Shown: positions 29,142 to 39,054, counted from the first letter of the stretch. The stretch: 64,000 bases of DNA from Roseibium limicola (GCF_017313085.1 NZ_JAFLNF010000002.1:124001-188000), one strand, 5' to 3'. A program made the numbers and translations. Notes: a model not told the origin generated them from the letters alone.

Positions 29142-31028
29142 TTACTGGTCTGCTCCGGCCCACCAGCTGTCATATTGATGACCATAGAGGGGGCTTTCAT
29201 CGGGACCTTGCACCCGCCCCCAACGGCCAAGCCATTCTTCGCCCACATGATACAGGGGCACCGCGTAGGCACCGGAAATCAGCAGCCGGTCGAAGGCTCG
29301 TACGGCAGAGACGAATTCGTCCTGGGTGCGGGCCGCCACGATGGCATCAATCAGGGCGTCGATGGCCGGATCGCTGGCACCGACGATATTGAAAGACCCT
29401 TCAGCCTCCGCTGCGGCCGATGACCAGCGGCCATATTGCTCAGAGCCCGGTGACAGGGAAGCGGTCCAGGTGTTGAAGACCATGTCGAAGTTGCGCGAGA
29501 TACGACGATCCTCGAACTGGGCCGGATCGACATTGCGCACGCTGACATCAATACCAAGAAGCGTCAGGCTACGCTTGTAGGCCAGCGCCAGTTTCTCTTC
29601 GTCTTCGTTCTTGGTCAGGATTTCAAAAGCCAATGGGTCACCGGAGGCGGTGTTCACCAGCTTCTTGTCCTTCAGCGCGTACCCTGCATCCTTGAAGATG
29701 CCCATGGCAGCGCGCAGAACCTTGCGGTCGCGGCCCGAGCCATCGGCCTGCGAAGGACGCCAGGTTCCGTTCATGACTTCTGGCTGCACCGCGTCTGCGA
29801 AGGGAGCCAGAAGTGCCTGTTCCCGCTCGTCTGCCGGCCGACCGATTGCACTCAGGATCGACCCGTCCCAATAGCCGGCGGTGCGGGTGTAAAGCCCAAA
29901 ATAGATGTTCTTGTTGACCCATTCGAAATCGAACAGCATCGACAGCGCGCGACGTACGCGGACATCTTCAAACTTTGGCTCGCGGGTATTGAAGGCAAGA
30001 CCCTGCATCGCAGCCGGAGTACCGAGTTCAATTTCCTGCTTTACGACGCGACCATCATTGAAGGCGGGGAAGTCGAAACCAGTTACCCAGCGAACCGGAT
30101 CGCGGAACTGCAGCACATCGATAAGCCCCTTCTTGAAGGCCTCCTGAAGGCTGGTCTCATCGCGGAAATAATCGACGCGGATCTCATCGAAATTGTCGAA
30201 GCCGCGTTTGACCGGCAGGTCTTTGGCCCAATAGTCCGGGTTCTTCTTGTAGACCACACGTTTGCCCGGATCGATTTCAGAAAAAACATAGGGCCCGGTG
30301 CCGATGGGTGCGACGAGGGTCGACTTATCGAAGGTTTCCGCATCCGTATGGGCCTTGGAGAGAATCGGCGCCAGAGCAATCAGCAATGGAAGCTCGCGGT
30401 TGTCGCCATTCTCGAAGTTGAGACGGATTGTCCGCTCGTCCGGGTATCCCTTCGACACAATCGATCCGTACCAATTGCGGTAGGGCGGGCGTCCCTTGTC
30501 GCGAATGATGTCAAAGGAGAACGCCACATCCTCTACCGTCACCGGCGTTCCATCGGAAAAAGCAGCCTTCGGATTGAGGGTGAACTCGATCCACTCGCGA
30601 TTTTCCGGCATCCGGACGCTTTCAGCCAGATGTGCATAGAGCGTGAACGGCTCGCCATAGGAACGCATCAGCAGGCTTTCAAAGATATTGCTGCCGAATT
30701 CCCGTTCCTTCATGCCGCGCGCGCTGGTCCAGCCACCCTGGACGATGAAGGAATTGAGGCTGTCAAATGTGCCCTGAACGCCGAGCTTGAGTATGCCGCC
30801 TTGCGGTGCATCCGGGTTTGCATAGGGGAAATGAGTGAAATCCGGTTCCAATGCCGGCTCACCATGCATGGCAATCGCATGCACCCAGGGGACACTCTCT
30901 TCGGCGGCAAATGACTTGCTCACAGGCATGGTGCTCAGCAGCATGGCAGCCCCCCCTGCAAGGGCAGTCCGTCCGACGCTTTTGAAGGTCGGAAAACGGC
31001 AAAAGTACGGGGAAAGCAAGTGAAGCAT
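29142..31028 (-). CDS. Oligopeptide/microcin C-type ABC substrate-binding protein (YejA-like)
   Basis: About 628 residues, the size of family 5 extracellular solute-binding proteins. The signal peptide lies near residues 17-41 (TALAGGAAMLLSTMPVSKSFAAEE). HAIAMHGEPALEPDFTHFPYANPDAPQGG is the typical opening of the YejA branch. Further on are AFSDGTPVTVEDVAFSFDIIRDKG and GTGPYVFSEIDPGKRVVYKKNPDYW. No permease or ATPase genes are adjacent, so it is an orphan binding protein in this window. The start is uncertain: ATG 31028 or TTG 31070; neither has a good ribosome site. Likely the first gene of a leftward transcript. Confidence 0.88.
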   Translation of the reverse strand: MLHLLSPYFCRFPTFKSVGRTALAGGAAMLLSTMPVSKSFAAEESVPWVHAIAMHGEPALEPDFTHFPYANPDAPQGGILKLGVQGTFDSLNSFIVQGGWTSARGMKEREFGSNIFESLLMRSYGEPFTLYAHLAESVRMPENREWIEFTLNPKAAFSDGTPVTVEDVAFSFDIIRDKGRPPYRNWYGSIVSKGYPDERTIRLNFENGDNRELPLLIALAPILSKAHTDAETFDKSTLVAPIGTGPYVFSEIDPGKRVVYKKNPDYWAKDLPVKRGFDNFDEIRVDYFRDETSLQEAFKKGLIDVLQFRDPVRWVTGFDFPAFNDGRVVKQEIELGTPAAMQGLAFNTREPKFEDVRVRRALSMLFDFEWVNKNIYFGLYTRTAGYWDGSILSAIGRPADEREQALLAPFADAVQPEVMNGTWRPSQADGSGRDRKVLRAAMGIFKDAGYALKDKKLVNTASGDPLAFEILTKNEDEEKLALAYKRSLTLLGIDVSVRNVDPAQFEDRRISRNFDMVFNTWTASLSPGSEQYGRWSSAAAEAEGSFNIVGASDPAIDALIDAIVAARTQDEFVSAVRAFDRLLISGAYAVPLYHVGEEWLGRWGRVQGPDESPLYGHQYDSWWAGADQ

Positions 31029-31309
31029 CAAGTGGGCCCAAGTCGCTGCAAAGGAGTTGATTCCAGACAAATCCTATCACAATCAAGACTGCGAGGATGG
31101 CCGCAAGTGTTAAGGACTTTGGTTACTCAACCCTTAATTCAGCCCTTCAACTCTCAGTCTAACCGTTGCAGGAACGTCACCATATCGCCCTATTCGTACA
31201 TCAACCAGAGTTGAAACGTTAATCCTGCACTGCCGCACTTGAAGTTGCAGCCCAGATGCCGCAGAAAGTCCGCAGAAGACCGCGCTCTTAGAGATTGAGG
31301 ATGGTTCCT

Positions 31310-31933
31310 ATGAAGAAAATGTTCAAAAGAGGATTGATTGGCGGTGCTGTTGCAGCGCTCGCGATCTCCTCTTTTACCGGTGTGACCCAGGCTCAGGAAA
31401 CGGCTGAAGATCAGCAGTCTCCATGGGTCAAGGTGTGCAATGTCGATCCTAAGGTCGGTAAGGAAATTTGCCTTATCACGCAGGAGCTGCGCACCAACAC
31501 CGGACAGTTCCTCGCATCGGTCGCGGTTCGCGAGATCGAAGGCGAAGCGCGCAAGACGCTTCTTGTCGCTGTGCCAACCGGTATGTTGATCCAACCTGGT
31601 CTCCGGGTTCAGATCGATCAAGGCAAGCAGGTTCAGGGCAAATACGGTATTTGCTTCCCGAACGCCTGTTATTCCGAACTGGTGATTGATGCTGGTTTCG
31701 TCACATCGATGAAACAGGGCGGCAAACTGATTCTTACCACTTTGAACCAGCAGGCCAAGCCGATCCCGATGGATCTGACCCTGATTGGCTTTACCAAGGT
31801 TTATGACGGCGCGCCAATGGACGTCGCCGAGCTGCAGAAGCGCAATGAAGAGCTTCAGGCGGAGCTGCAGAAAAAGGCACTCGAACAGCGCCAGAAGCTG
31901 ATTGACGCCCAGAAGACCGCGACAGACCAGTAA
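31310..31933 (+). CDS. Invasion-associated locus B (IalB) family periplasmic protein
   Basis: 207 residues. The signal peptide has basic MKKMFKRG, then a hydrophobic run ending VTQAQE. The mature domain carries WVKVCN, CLITQELRTNTGQFLASVAVRE and GICFPNACYSELVIDAGFV, the two-Cys-pair IalB pattern. A C-terminal charged helix (about 175-207, ELQKRNEELQAELQKKALEQ) is probably a coiled coil. The family was named in Bartonella but is widespread in free-living alphaproteobacteria, so no virulence role follows. ATG 31310 has GAGG about 9 bases upstream. It is divergent from the solute-binding protein gene and followed by a clear terminator. Confidence 0.92.
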   Translation: MKKMFKRGLIGGAVAALAISSFTGVTQAQETAEDQQSPWVKVCNVDPKVGKEICLITQELRTNTGQFLASVAVREIEGEARKTLLVAVPTGMLIQPGLRVQIDQGKQVQGKYGICFPNACYSELVIDAGFVTSMKQGGKLILTTLNQQAKPIPMDLTLIGFTKVYDGAPMDVAELQKRNEELQAELQKKALEQRQKLIDAQKTATDQ

Positions 31934-31960
31934 GTCCGAACTTCACAGCAATAAAAACTG

Positions 31961-31990
31961 AAAAACGCGGCTCCGGGGCCGCGTTTTTTT
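31961..31990 (+). terminator. Rho-independent terminator of the IalB gene
   Basis: Stem AACGCGGC / GCCGCGTT with a 6-base loop, preceded by an A-run and followed by seven T, 28 bases after the stop codon. The A-run makes it usable for the convergent hspQ as well. Confidence 0.92.
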
Positions 31991-32040
31991 CATATCTGCC
32001 GTCTGATGCTCGCAGATGAAAATTCCGACGAGGGGACAGA

Positions 32041-32364
32041 TCAGTGCAGATCGACACCGCGCGGAACGTAGGATCCGTCGGACTGCTCATCAAAAATTTC
32101 GGCAAGTTGAGGGTGACGAATCGGATCGCCGGTAATATCGGCAATGAGGTTTTGCTCACTCACATAAGCGACGTATTCGGTTTCCTCATTCTCCGCCAGC
32201 AGATGATAGAATGGCTGATCCCGGCTTGGACGAACGTCCTCAGGGATGGCATCCCACCACTCTTCAGTGTTGGAAAACGTCGGGTCCACATCGAAGATAA
32301 CGCCGCGAAACGGATAAATCCGGTGCCGGACGACCTGACCGATTTTGAATTTTGCCGTACGCAT
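32041..32364 (-). CDS. hspQ: Heat shock protein HspQ
   Basis: 107 residues of the HspQ/YccV-like family: KFKIGQVVRHRIYPFRGVIFDVDP, EEWWDAIP and QPFYHLLAENEETEYVAYVSEQNL. In enterobacteria it acts as a specificity factor for Lon protease and binds hemimethylated DNA in vitro; the role here is inferred. It lies downstream of the malyl-CoA lyase gene on the same strand (106-base gap). Confidence 0.95.
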   Translation of the reverse strand: MRTAKFKIGQVVRHRIYPFRGVIFDVDPTFSNTEEWWDAIPEDVRPSRDQPFYHLLAENEETEYVAYVSEQNLIADITGDPIRHPQLAEIFDEQSDGSYVPRGVDLH

Positions 32365-32470
32365 ACTCTTGAACCTGGACTAGTAATCTGGACCCGGAAA
32401 TAAGTCGTCTTGCAGAATCTGACAAGTCCGGAGCTTTATGTAGTGCGTTCTATTGATAAGGCAAAGTGCT

Positions 32471-33514
32471 CTAGAGACCGTAAATTTCCGAAAAATTCTT
32501 GTCGCGCGCCGCGACCTGTTTGGCCAGGTCGACGATCACCTTTGCCTGTTTCCAGGTGGCATCGTCCTGCATTTTACCGTCAATCATAACGGCGCCGGTT
32601 CCATCCGGCATTGCATCGAGAATCTTTCTTGCAAATGCAACTTCCTCCGCATCCGGGCTGAAGACCCGTTTGGCAATGTCGATCTGGCTGGGGTGCAGCG
32701 ACCATGCGCCGGCACACCCCATCAGAAAGGCATTGCGAAACTGCGCTTCGCAGGCCTCTGGATCAGAGAAGTCGCCAAACGGGCCGTAGAAGGCCTTGAG
32801 GCCGTAGGTCTGGCAGGCATCCACCATGCGGGCAATTGTGTAATGCCAAAGATCCTGCTGAAACGCCGGGCGGGGAAGACTGTCGCCTTCAAGGTCCGCC
32901 AGAACCCGGTACCCCGGATGACCACCGCCAACGCGCGTGGTCTTCATGCCGCGCGACGCCGCAAGATCCGCCGGTCCGAGGCTCATACCCTGCATGCGCG
33001 GTGAGGCGGCTGCGATCTCCTCGACATTCTTGACCCCCTGCGCGGTTTCCAGGATCGCATGGATGAGGATAGGCTTGGATACTCCAGCTTGGGCCTCGAG
33101 TTGCGCCAGAACCTGGTCGAGATAATGAACGTCCCAAGCGCCTTCGACCTTGGGAAGCATGATGACGTCCAGCTTGTCCTTCAGGGCCGGAACAATCGCC
33201 ATCAGGTCATCGAGCACCCACGGACTGTTGAGGCAGTTGATTCGAACCCAGAGCCCGGTGTCGCCGAAGTCATTCTCCTGACCCATGGCGATGAAGCCGT
33301 CACGAGCAGCTTCTTTCGCATCGGCCGGAATGGCATCTTCGAGATTGCCCAGAACCACATCAACCTGAGAAATCAGCTGCGGAACTTTGGCGCGCACCTT
33401 TTCGATGTGTGGCGGTACGAAATGGATCATCCGCTCGGTGCGGATCGGCAGACTTGTCAGGGGAACCGGTGCGCCAATTGCCAGCGGCTTGAAGAAATCA
33501 CGGGGCGGTTTCAT
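32471..33514 (-). CDS. L-malyl-CoA/beta-methylmalyl-CoA lyase
   Basis: 347-residue CitE-superfamily aldolase. It cleaves malyl-CoA to acetyl-CoA and glyoxylate, and methylmalyl-CoA to propionyl-CoA and glyoxylate, as in the ethylmalonyl-CoA pathway. Landmarks: [34 protein letters not shown] (Mg-ligand acidic pair), [27 protein letters not shown] and [14 protein letters not shown], and [19 protein letters not shown] 33514 has AGGAG 9 bases upstream. No other ethylmalonyl-CoA pathway gene is in the window. The gene symbol (mcl1/mclA) is left empty because substrate range cannot be read. Confidence 0.9.
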   Translation of the reverse strand: MKPPRDFFKPLAIGAPVPLTSLPIRTERMIHFVPPHIEKVRAKVPQLISQVDVVLGNLEDAIPADAKEAARDGFIAMGQENDFGDTGLWVRINCLNSPWVLDDLMAIVPALKDKLDVIMLPKVEGAWDVHYLDQVLAQLEAQAGVSKPILIHAILETAQGVKNVEEIAAASPRMQGMSLGPADLAASRGMKTTRVGGGHPGYRVLADLEGDSLPRPAFQQDLWHYTIARMVDACQTYGLKAFYGPFGDFSDPEACEAQFRNAFLMGCAGAWSLHPSQIDIAKRVFSPDAEEVAFARKILDAMPDGTGAVMIDGKMQDDATWKQAKVIVDLAKQVAARDKNFSEIYGL

Positions 33515-33651
33515 GGGACGAACACTCCTGACAACGGTTGGATGAGCCTTCATAGCGACTTTGCCGCAGGGCCCATATTCCCCATAAGTGGAGGGTCTTC
33601 GCAACTGCGAAAGAAAAACGACCGGCATTCAATCAACTCAGACCGAACGGA

Positions 33652-34542
33652 TCAGGCCCATTTCCGGTGGATCCACATCCACTGCTTCGGATCTTCGCGA
33701 ATCCATTGCTCGAAAATGTCGTGATAGGCCTGTGTCGCGGCCTGAATATCGGCTTTTCGATCCGCCGTTTGAAGGACAGGCAACAACCGCCCTTCGACAC
33801 GGAAACGAACGCCTTCAAGACGGCTGACCCGCCCGACGATGATCGGCAGATTTCCTGAGCGCGCAAGCGTGGCCGGAACCGGTGTCGCGGTCGCCTTCTG
33901 GCCGAAGAACGTGATGTCCAGCCCGCGCTTTTCCTTCAAATCTGCCATGATGGCGATATAGGCTGACTTGTTTTTCGCCAGCGCCATCAGTTTACGCGCC
34001 GTCTCTGGCCCTTTGGAAAACAGGCCGCCGGGGTACAGGTCTCCGCGCATGTCGCGCAGCAGTTGATCGGCACCGGGATTCTTCAGCGCCTGATAAACCC
34101 CGGCCATGGGAAACCGGTTGAGCACGGCAGGCAGAACCGACAGCTCCCAATTGCCACAATGCAAAGAGACGAACAGGCACGGCGCATGCGTATCGAAGAC
34201 GGCTTGTGACCCTTCGTCAAGCACCAGCTCAAACCGTTCGGGTTGGTTCAGAAGCTCAGGGATATGAAAGGTTTCGACGGCCACCCGCCCAAGGTTGTCC
34301 CACATCCCGCGCAGGATCTCTTCGCGGTCAGCCGGCTCAAGCTCCGGTAAGGCCATTTCAAGATGACCCAACGCCCGCTTGTGGCGATGGGTGAGGGGAG
34401 CGATTTTCTTCCACAGCCACCCCATCATTGCAGAAGCCGGGTCCAGAGGCAGTGCGCGGAACAGCGCGACCACCAGCTTCAATCCCCATAGCTCGACTTG
34501 GTAAAGCGCATTCGAACCAGGATTTGAAAGGCGTTTCGTCAA
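33652..34542 (-). CDS. LpxL/HtrB-like lysophospholipid or lipid A acyltransferase
   Basis: About 296 residues. N-terminal hydrophobic helix (KLVVALFRALPL) for inner-membrane attachment. The acyltransferase HxxxxE/D motif appears in LFVSLHCGNWELS. Then VYQALKNPGADQLLRDMRG (substrate arginine region) and the ending WMWIHRKW seen in the family. It transfers an acyl chain to lipid A or a related lysolipid. The start is uncertain: a TTG at 34542 gives MTKRLSNPG and a TTG at 34605 extends it; no good ribosome site is visible. There is a gap of 137 bases from the malyl-CoA lyase gene downstream. Confidence 0.88.
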   Translation of the reverse strand: MTKRLSNPGSNALYQVELWGLKLVVALFRALPLDPASAMMGWLWKKIAPLTHRHKRALGHLEMALPELEPADREEILRGMWDNLGRVAVETFHIPELLNQPERFELVLDEGSQAVFDTHAPCLFVSLHCGNWELSVLPAVLNRFPMAGVYQALKNPGADQLLRDMRGDLYPGGLFSKGPETARKLMALAKNKSAYIAIMADLKEKRGLDITFFGQKATATPVPATLARSGNLPIIVGRVSRLEGVRFRVEGRLLPVLQTADRKADIQAATQAYHDIFEQWIREDPKQWMWIHRKWA

Positions 34543-34738
34543 GACATGTACCGTTTCAGCGGTTTCCCGACTTGCGCAACATGTGCAAGCAGGCGTAGGG
34601 AGCAAGAGTTGGCATTGACCATTGATTGCTCGAAGCGTTAGGCGTGCTTAGCCAAGCGTATCGCCATATGCAAGCGGGAGGCGGCATTCCGCAGCGTGTG
34701 GCTGATCGCAGCCGAAGCAGCCCATTTATGGAAGTATC

Positions 34739-35704
34739 ATGCAGGACGTAATTTCACTCGCCTTTCCATTCTTTGGTTTGATTTTTCTCGGCTACGCAGC
34801 AGGCAAGTTCAAGAAGATCCCAGAGGAAGGACTCGCATGGATGTCCTTTTTCATCATTTATGTGGCGCTTCCGGCCCTGTTTTTCCGGCTTCTGTCGGAA
34901 ACCCCGATCGAGCAGCTGACCGATCCGAGCTACATCACCGCAACGACTTTCATCACTTACACGGTCTTCGCGATTGCCTTCTGCATTGGCGTGTTCGCCA
35001 CCAAGGGCAATATCCGTGAATCCGCCATTCTGGGCATTGCCGGATCCTATTCCAACGTTGGTTACATGGGGCCGGGGCTGACATTGGCAGTGCTTGGACC
35101 GGCAGCAACCGTGCCGACAGCCCTGATCCTGTGTTTCGACAACACGTTGTTGTTCATTCTCGCGCCATTGATGATGGCCATTGGCGGCAGCGGCAATGAG
35201 CCAGCGTCAAAGATCATCAAGCTGATCCTCTGGCGGGTGTTCTCCCACCCGTTCATTCTAGCAACCATCGCCGGGGTGTCGGCGGCAGCGATTGGCTTCA
35301 AACCGCCTCTGGCGATCGATACATCGTTGAAATACCTCAGCAATGCAGCCGCTCCCTGCGCATTGTTTGCCATGGGCGTCAGCGTTGCAATCCGCCCGGC
35401 AGGACGCATTCCACTGGAGCTTCCGGTGATCCTTGTGGTGAAACTGATCCTGCATCCGCTGTTGGTCTTCGGACTTTTGATGTGGATCGGCGGTTTCGAA
35501 CCGATCTGGGTGGCCACCGCCATTCTGATGGCGTGTCTGCCACCGGCGACCAATGTCTTTGTCATCGCCCAGCAGTACAGCGTCTATGTGCAGCGCGCGT
35601 CCAGCTTCGTGCTGTTTGGCACGATGATGTCGGTGGTGACCGTGACCGGCTTCATGTGGGCCCTGACCCATGGCATCTTCGGCTTCACCATTACACCGCC
35701 CTGA
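34739..35704 (+). CDS. AEC family transporter
   Basis: 321 residues, ten predicted membrane helices in two inverted five-helix halves, the auxin efflux carrier/BASS-related fold. N-terminal FPFFGLIFLGYAAGK and YVALPALFFRLLS. Mid-protein GIAGSYSNVGYMGPGL carries the conserved Asn crossover, and the second half has MACLPPATNVFVIAQQY. Bacterial members export small organic anions such as malate or malonate; the substrate is unknown here. It is divergent from the acyltransferase gene and convergent with the monooxygenase. Confidence 0.9.
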   Translation: MQDVISLAFPFFGLIFLGYAAGKFKKIPEEGLAWMSFFIIYVALPALFFRLLSETPIEQLTDPSYITATTFITYTVFAIAFCIGVFATKGNIRESAILGIAGSYSNVGYMGPGLTLAVLGPAATVPTALILCFDNTLLFILAPLMMAIGGSGNEPASKIIKLILWRVFSHPFILATIAGVSAAAIGFKPPLAIDTSLKYLSNAAAPCALFAMGVSVAIRPAGRIPLELPVILVVKLILHPLLVFGLLMWIGGFEPIWVATAILMACLPPATNVFVIAQQYSVYVQRASSFVLFGTMMSVVTVTGFMWALTHGIFGFTITPP

Positions 35705-35742
35705 AAAATGAGCCGCTGTGCTGCCTCACCACGCTGAGAGCA

Positions 35743-37047
35743 TCAACGTTGTCTCGGTGACAATCGCGGCAGCTTCGGCAATGTCGGCAGACGGGGCTTC
35801 GGCAACGCGCCCGGCACAGGCAGCGGCAGCCCCGGGCGCTTGCTTTGCGGTGCAATGCCTTCGCGCATCAGATAGCGGCGCAACGGTCCGATTCGATTGG
35901 CCAGATACAGCCCGGCACTGCGGACGACCTGAACCGGCAGAAAATCTGTCAGAAGCGAGCGGTTGAGCGCATCAACTGCAGCAGTCCGGCTGTTGATGTC
36001 CTGCCAGCGATCCTTCTCGTAGGCTTTCAAGACGACAGCTGTGCCCGGATCCTTTGCTGAAGCTGTTTCGAAGCCCGTCTTCTTGTGCACCTGTGATCCG
36101 ACGATCCCCACCAGGCTTGCGACATCACGCAGGCCGAGATTGAGCCCTTGCGCCCCAATCGGTGGGAAAACGTGAGCAGCCTCGCCAATCAACGCCAGCC
36201 GCGGTCCAACGAGAGCGTTGGCCGTCAGCCCCGACAGCGGGAAGCTCTGCGGCTTGCTGGCGAGTTTCATCTTGCCGAGGATCGAATGTGCCCGGCGCTC
36301 CAGTTCAAGCGCCAATGCTTCTTCCGCCATGGCAAGAAGCGGTTCCGCATCGTCCGGCTTGACCACGCAAACGAGCGACGACTTGTTGCCCGGCAGGGGC
36401 ACCAGCGTGAACGGACCGGTCGGGGTGTGAAACTCGTTGGAGGTGTCCTGATGCGGCTGGTCATGCTCCAGGTTCAGGACAATGGCCGTTTGCGGATAGG
36501 ACCAGCTCTTTACATCGATGCCGGCGGCTTCACGTGCAGGGGAACGGCGCCCGTCTGCTGCTACGCACAGCTTTGCCGTAATCGCCTGACCATCCTCAAG
36601 CGCGATCGTGACCTGATCTTCGGCAAAATCGTAGGAGCCGGCAAAGGCCGCGATCCGCTCAAGGGCCGGCTCAGCCGATACGGCTTCGTCGAGAACCTTG
36701 TTCAAATCCTTGTTGAGGATGTTGTAGCCAAAGGCGTCAAGCTCAAGTTCAGCACTGTCGAACGTTACTTCAGGTGCCCGAATCAAGCGCCCCGTTCCGT
36801 CGATCATCCGCATCCGACGCAAGGGGGCGGTGTGGGCGGAAATCGCCTCCCAAAGACCAATTCCTTCGTAGATTTGCGCCGAGGACTGGAGCAGTGCGGT
36901 GGTGCGCCCGTCATCCAGATTGGCACCGGGTGCCACAAGCACTGTACGATAACCGGTCTTGGCCAACAGCAATGCTGCCGTCATTCCGGCAGGGCCGGCT
37001 CCGACAACGGCAATGTCATAAACGGGCGTCGAGATCTGGGCAGTCAT
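35743..37047 (-). CDS. UbiH/UbiF/COQ6-type FAD-dependent monooxygenase
   Basis: 434 residues. FAD-binding DIAVVGAGPAGMTAALLLAK at the N-terminus and the second FAD motif GEAAHVFPPIGAQGLNLGLRD near residue 290. The middle has VAADGRRSPAREAAGI, the DG motif of the aromatic hydroxylase family. In this family the usual job is ring hydroxylation in ubiquinone synthesis. The last ~35 residues are Pro/Leu-rich (repeats of PLP/LPKLP) and may be disordered. Start ATG 37047 with a modest GGAT box. A frame extension to 37149 lacks similarity. It is divergent from the DUF2182 gene. Confidence 0.85.
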   Translation of the reverse strand: MTAQISTPVYDIAVVGAGPAGMTAALLLAKTGYRTVLVAPGANLDDGRTTALLQSSAQIYEGIGLWEAISAHTAPLRRMRMIDGTGRLIRAPEVTFDSAELELDAFGYNILNKDLNKVLDEAVSAEPALERIAAFAGSYDFAEDQVTIALEDGQAITAKLCVAADGRRSPAREAAGIDVKSWSYPQTAIVLNLEHDQPHQDTSNEFHTPTGPFTLVPLPGNKSSLVCVVKPDDAEPLLAMAEEALALELERRAHSILGKMKLASKPQSFPLSGLTANALVGPRLALIGEAAHVFPPIGAQGLNLGLRDVASLVGIVGSQVHKKTGFETASAKDPGTAVVLKAYEKDRWQDINSRTAAVDALNRSLLTDFLPVQVVRSAGLYLANRIGPLRRYLMREGIAPQSKRPGLPLPVPGALPKPRLPTLPKLPRLSPRQR

Positions 37048-37260
37048 GTCTAATCCGATTTTGAACTCGGTCTGCAGGGCGGTGTCGCGTGAAGGGGACA
37101 TTGGGGCAGTTGGCCACGAATGCAAGTCACTGGTGAAACAACGGCTCAAATTTGACCGTGGTTCCTTGCCGCAGTCTTGACTTGCATCATGGCGCCGACT
37201 TGCAAAGGGTAGCTTAATCGATGCTGCGGCTTGCCTGTGGAACCTTCAGACGATCGAGAA

Positions 37261-38151
37261 ATGACAAAAACCGACATTCAGACACCTTCTTCCGGCCATT
37301 CCGGCCGCGTGGAAAGCATGGCGAGCGTCGCCGCGCTGATCCTGATTCTCGCTGGCCTCGGCTGGGGTTTCATGGCAACGATGCTTGTTCAGATGCTCGC
37401 AGCCACCGACATGGAAGCGCTCGGGCCGGGAATGGGGCTTTTCAACCGCTTCGGCTTCTTCGCCGGACTTTCACCTGAAACCCGTGCCGCTCTCAGCGTC
37501 CTGTGCCTTCCGGCTGCAGCCAGTGGCACGCTGACAGGCTGGACGGTGGACCATTGGCTGGCAGCTTACGCCATGTGGTTGGCCATGGCCCTGGCCATGA
37601 TGGTGCCAACGGCTTATCCGATGCTGCGCAGCTTCTTTCAGGCCAGCGGCGCCAAAGTCGGGGCAACGGTTGTTGTCCTAGGCGGTTATCTTTCGGTCTG
37701 GGTTCTCTACGCGGCCCTTGCCACACTTGCTCAGTGGCTCTTCAATGCACGACTTGCTGTTCTGAGTGACGTCGCGGCGCCCATGTCCCTGGCCTTTTCC
37801 GCCAGCGTTCTGGTCGCCGCCGGCATCTACCAGTTCACGCCGTTAAAGTTTGCCTGTCTGGCGCGTTGCTGGTCACCACGGTTTGATTTCTCCCGCCACG
37901 ATCCTTCCTTCGCGGCCGCCTTCCGCACGGGTGTGGAGCAGGGATGGGCCTGTCTTGGATGCTGTGCTGCCTTGATGAGTGTCATGTTTGTCGTTGGTGT
38001 CATGAACGTGATCTGGATGGTGCCACTCACCGCCCTGATGGCTCTGGAAAAGGCACATCCGTCCCGGTTTTTGCCAAAACTGATCGGTGGAGCGCTGTTG
38101 ATCGCCGGAATGGCGCTTATTTTTCTTGTTTTTACCGCTGCTGAAGCGTAA
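37261..38151 (+). CDS. DUF2182 predicted metal-binding membrane protein
   Basis: 296 residues, about six membrane helices. Family landmarks are all present: MWLAMALAMMVPTAYPML, GGYLSVWVLYAALATLAQWL, AAGIYQFTPLKFACLARCWSP and GWACLGCCAALM, then MNVIWMVPLTALMALEKAHP. The Cys/His/Met clusters suggested metal binding to those who named the family; no function is proven. ATG 37261 was chosen; a TTG at 37231 is possible. The gene stands alone between divergent and downstream neighbours. Confidence 0.85.
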   Translation: MTKTDIQTPSSGHSGRVESMASVAALILILAGLGWGFMATMLVQMLAATDMEALGPGMGLFNRFGFFAGLSPETRAALSVLCLPAAASGTLTGWTVDHWLAAYAMWLAMALAMMVPTAYPMLRSFFQASGAKVGATVVVLGGYLSVWVLYAALATLAQWLFNARLAVLSDVAAPMSLAFSASVLVAAGIYQFTPLKFACLARCWSPRFDFSRHDPSFAAAFRTGVEQGWACLGCCAALMSVMFVVGVMNVIWMVPLTALMALEKAHPSRFLPKLIGGALLIAGMALIFLVFTAAEA

Positions 38152-38201
38152 CCGAATTCCCTTACGGAACGGGGCTTTCATTCGATTGATGATGCGATAA
38201 A

Positions 38202-38228
38202 TTTGCCGTTTCTGCAATTTGCGGCAAA
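38202..38228. repeat. Inverted repeat upstream of pcs
   Basis: Arms TTTGCCG (38202-38208) and CGGCAAA (38222-38228) with a 13-base loop lie in the 183-base gap after the DUF2182 gene. Either a weak terminator of that gene or an operator for pcs. There is no T-run. Confidence 0.35.
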
Positions 38229-38334
38229 ACTGCTGTTCATTCTGTCGCGAAATTGAAATAATACAGCAACATTCTGGCTGCCGCCTATGTGGCGCGGCCC
38301 AACAAGAACCCCGTTGGCGTGAGGCCGGTAACCC

Positions 38335-39054
38335 GTGACTGATTTCCCACAAGAGCGCTCGCCACAGGAGCCCGCGCTGTTCCTGATCCATATGCTCACC
38401 GCGCTCGGAGCGCCGGTGGCGCTGGTGGCGCTTCTTGCCGGAGCCAGGGGCGCTTGGGCGGAGATGTTCGCCTGGCTTGGACTGGCCCTGGTTATTGACG
38501 GGATCGACGGGCCTCTGGCGCGCAAATACAATATTGCGCAGCGGTTGCCGCGGTGGTCCGGGGCCTCGCTCGATTTCGTCATCGATTATGCCACCTACGT
38601 TTTCCTGCCGGCCTTTGCCCTGTCTGCCAGCGGCATGGTCGATCAGCCGTGGAGCTGGATCTGTGGCGGTCTGGTGGTCTTCACCGGTGCGCTGTATTTT
38701 GCTGACAACGGAATGAAAACCCCGGACGGGTCCTTCAAGGGCTTCCCCGGCGGGTGGAACATGGTGGTTTTCGGACTGATGGCCCTGTCGCCGTCCCAGA
38801 CCTTCACCATTGGCTTCGTGATTTTCTGTTGTCTTCTCACTTTTATGCCGATCCGTTTCGTGCATCCCGTGCGGGTCAAGCGTTGGCGTGTTCTGACGCT
38901 GATCGTCACGTTGGTCTGGTTCATTGCAGCCGGCATTGCCGTCACAAATGATATGTCTGCCACCGGCACGACGGCGATTGTATTGACCCTCGCAAGCCTC
39001 TATCTCTTCTGCGTTAGTGCCGTTCAGCAGCTGTTTGAACGGTTCATCGACTGA
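38335..39054 (+). CDS. pcs: Phosphatidylcholine synthase
   Basis: Condenses choline with CDP-diacylglycerol directly to phosphatidylcholine in the inner membrane, a route typical of rhizobia, Brucella and relatives. 239 residues, eight predicted helices. The CDP-alcohol phosphotransferase signature appears as DGIDGPLARKYNI followed by SGASLDFVIDYATY (DGxxGxxAR...G...D...D). Also YFADNGMKTPDGSFKGFPGGWN, specific for Pcs. Start is GTG 38335 with GAGG about 11 bases before. It lies 67 bases upstream of terC. Confidence 0.94.
   Translation: MTDFPQERSPQEPALFLIHMLTALGAPVALVALLAGARGAWAEMFAWLGLALVIDGIDGPLARKYNIAQRLPRWSGASLDFVIDYATYVFLPAFALSASGMVDQPWSWICGGLVVFTGALYFADNGMKTPDGSFKGFPGGWNMVVFGLMALSPSQTFTIGFVIFCCLLTFMPIRFVHPVRVKRWRVLTLIVTLVWFIAAGIAVTNDMSATGTTAIVLTLASLYLFCVSAVQQLFERFID

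Noticed and set aside
31310..31933. IalB protein as a sign of a pathogen
   Set aside because: The family is widespread in free-living alphaproteobacteria; no other virulence genes are present.
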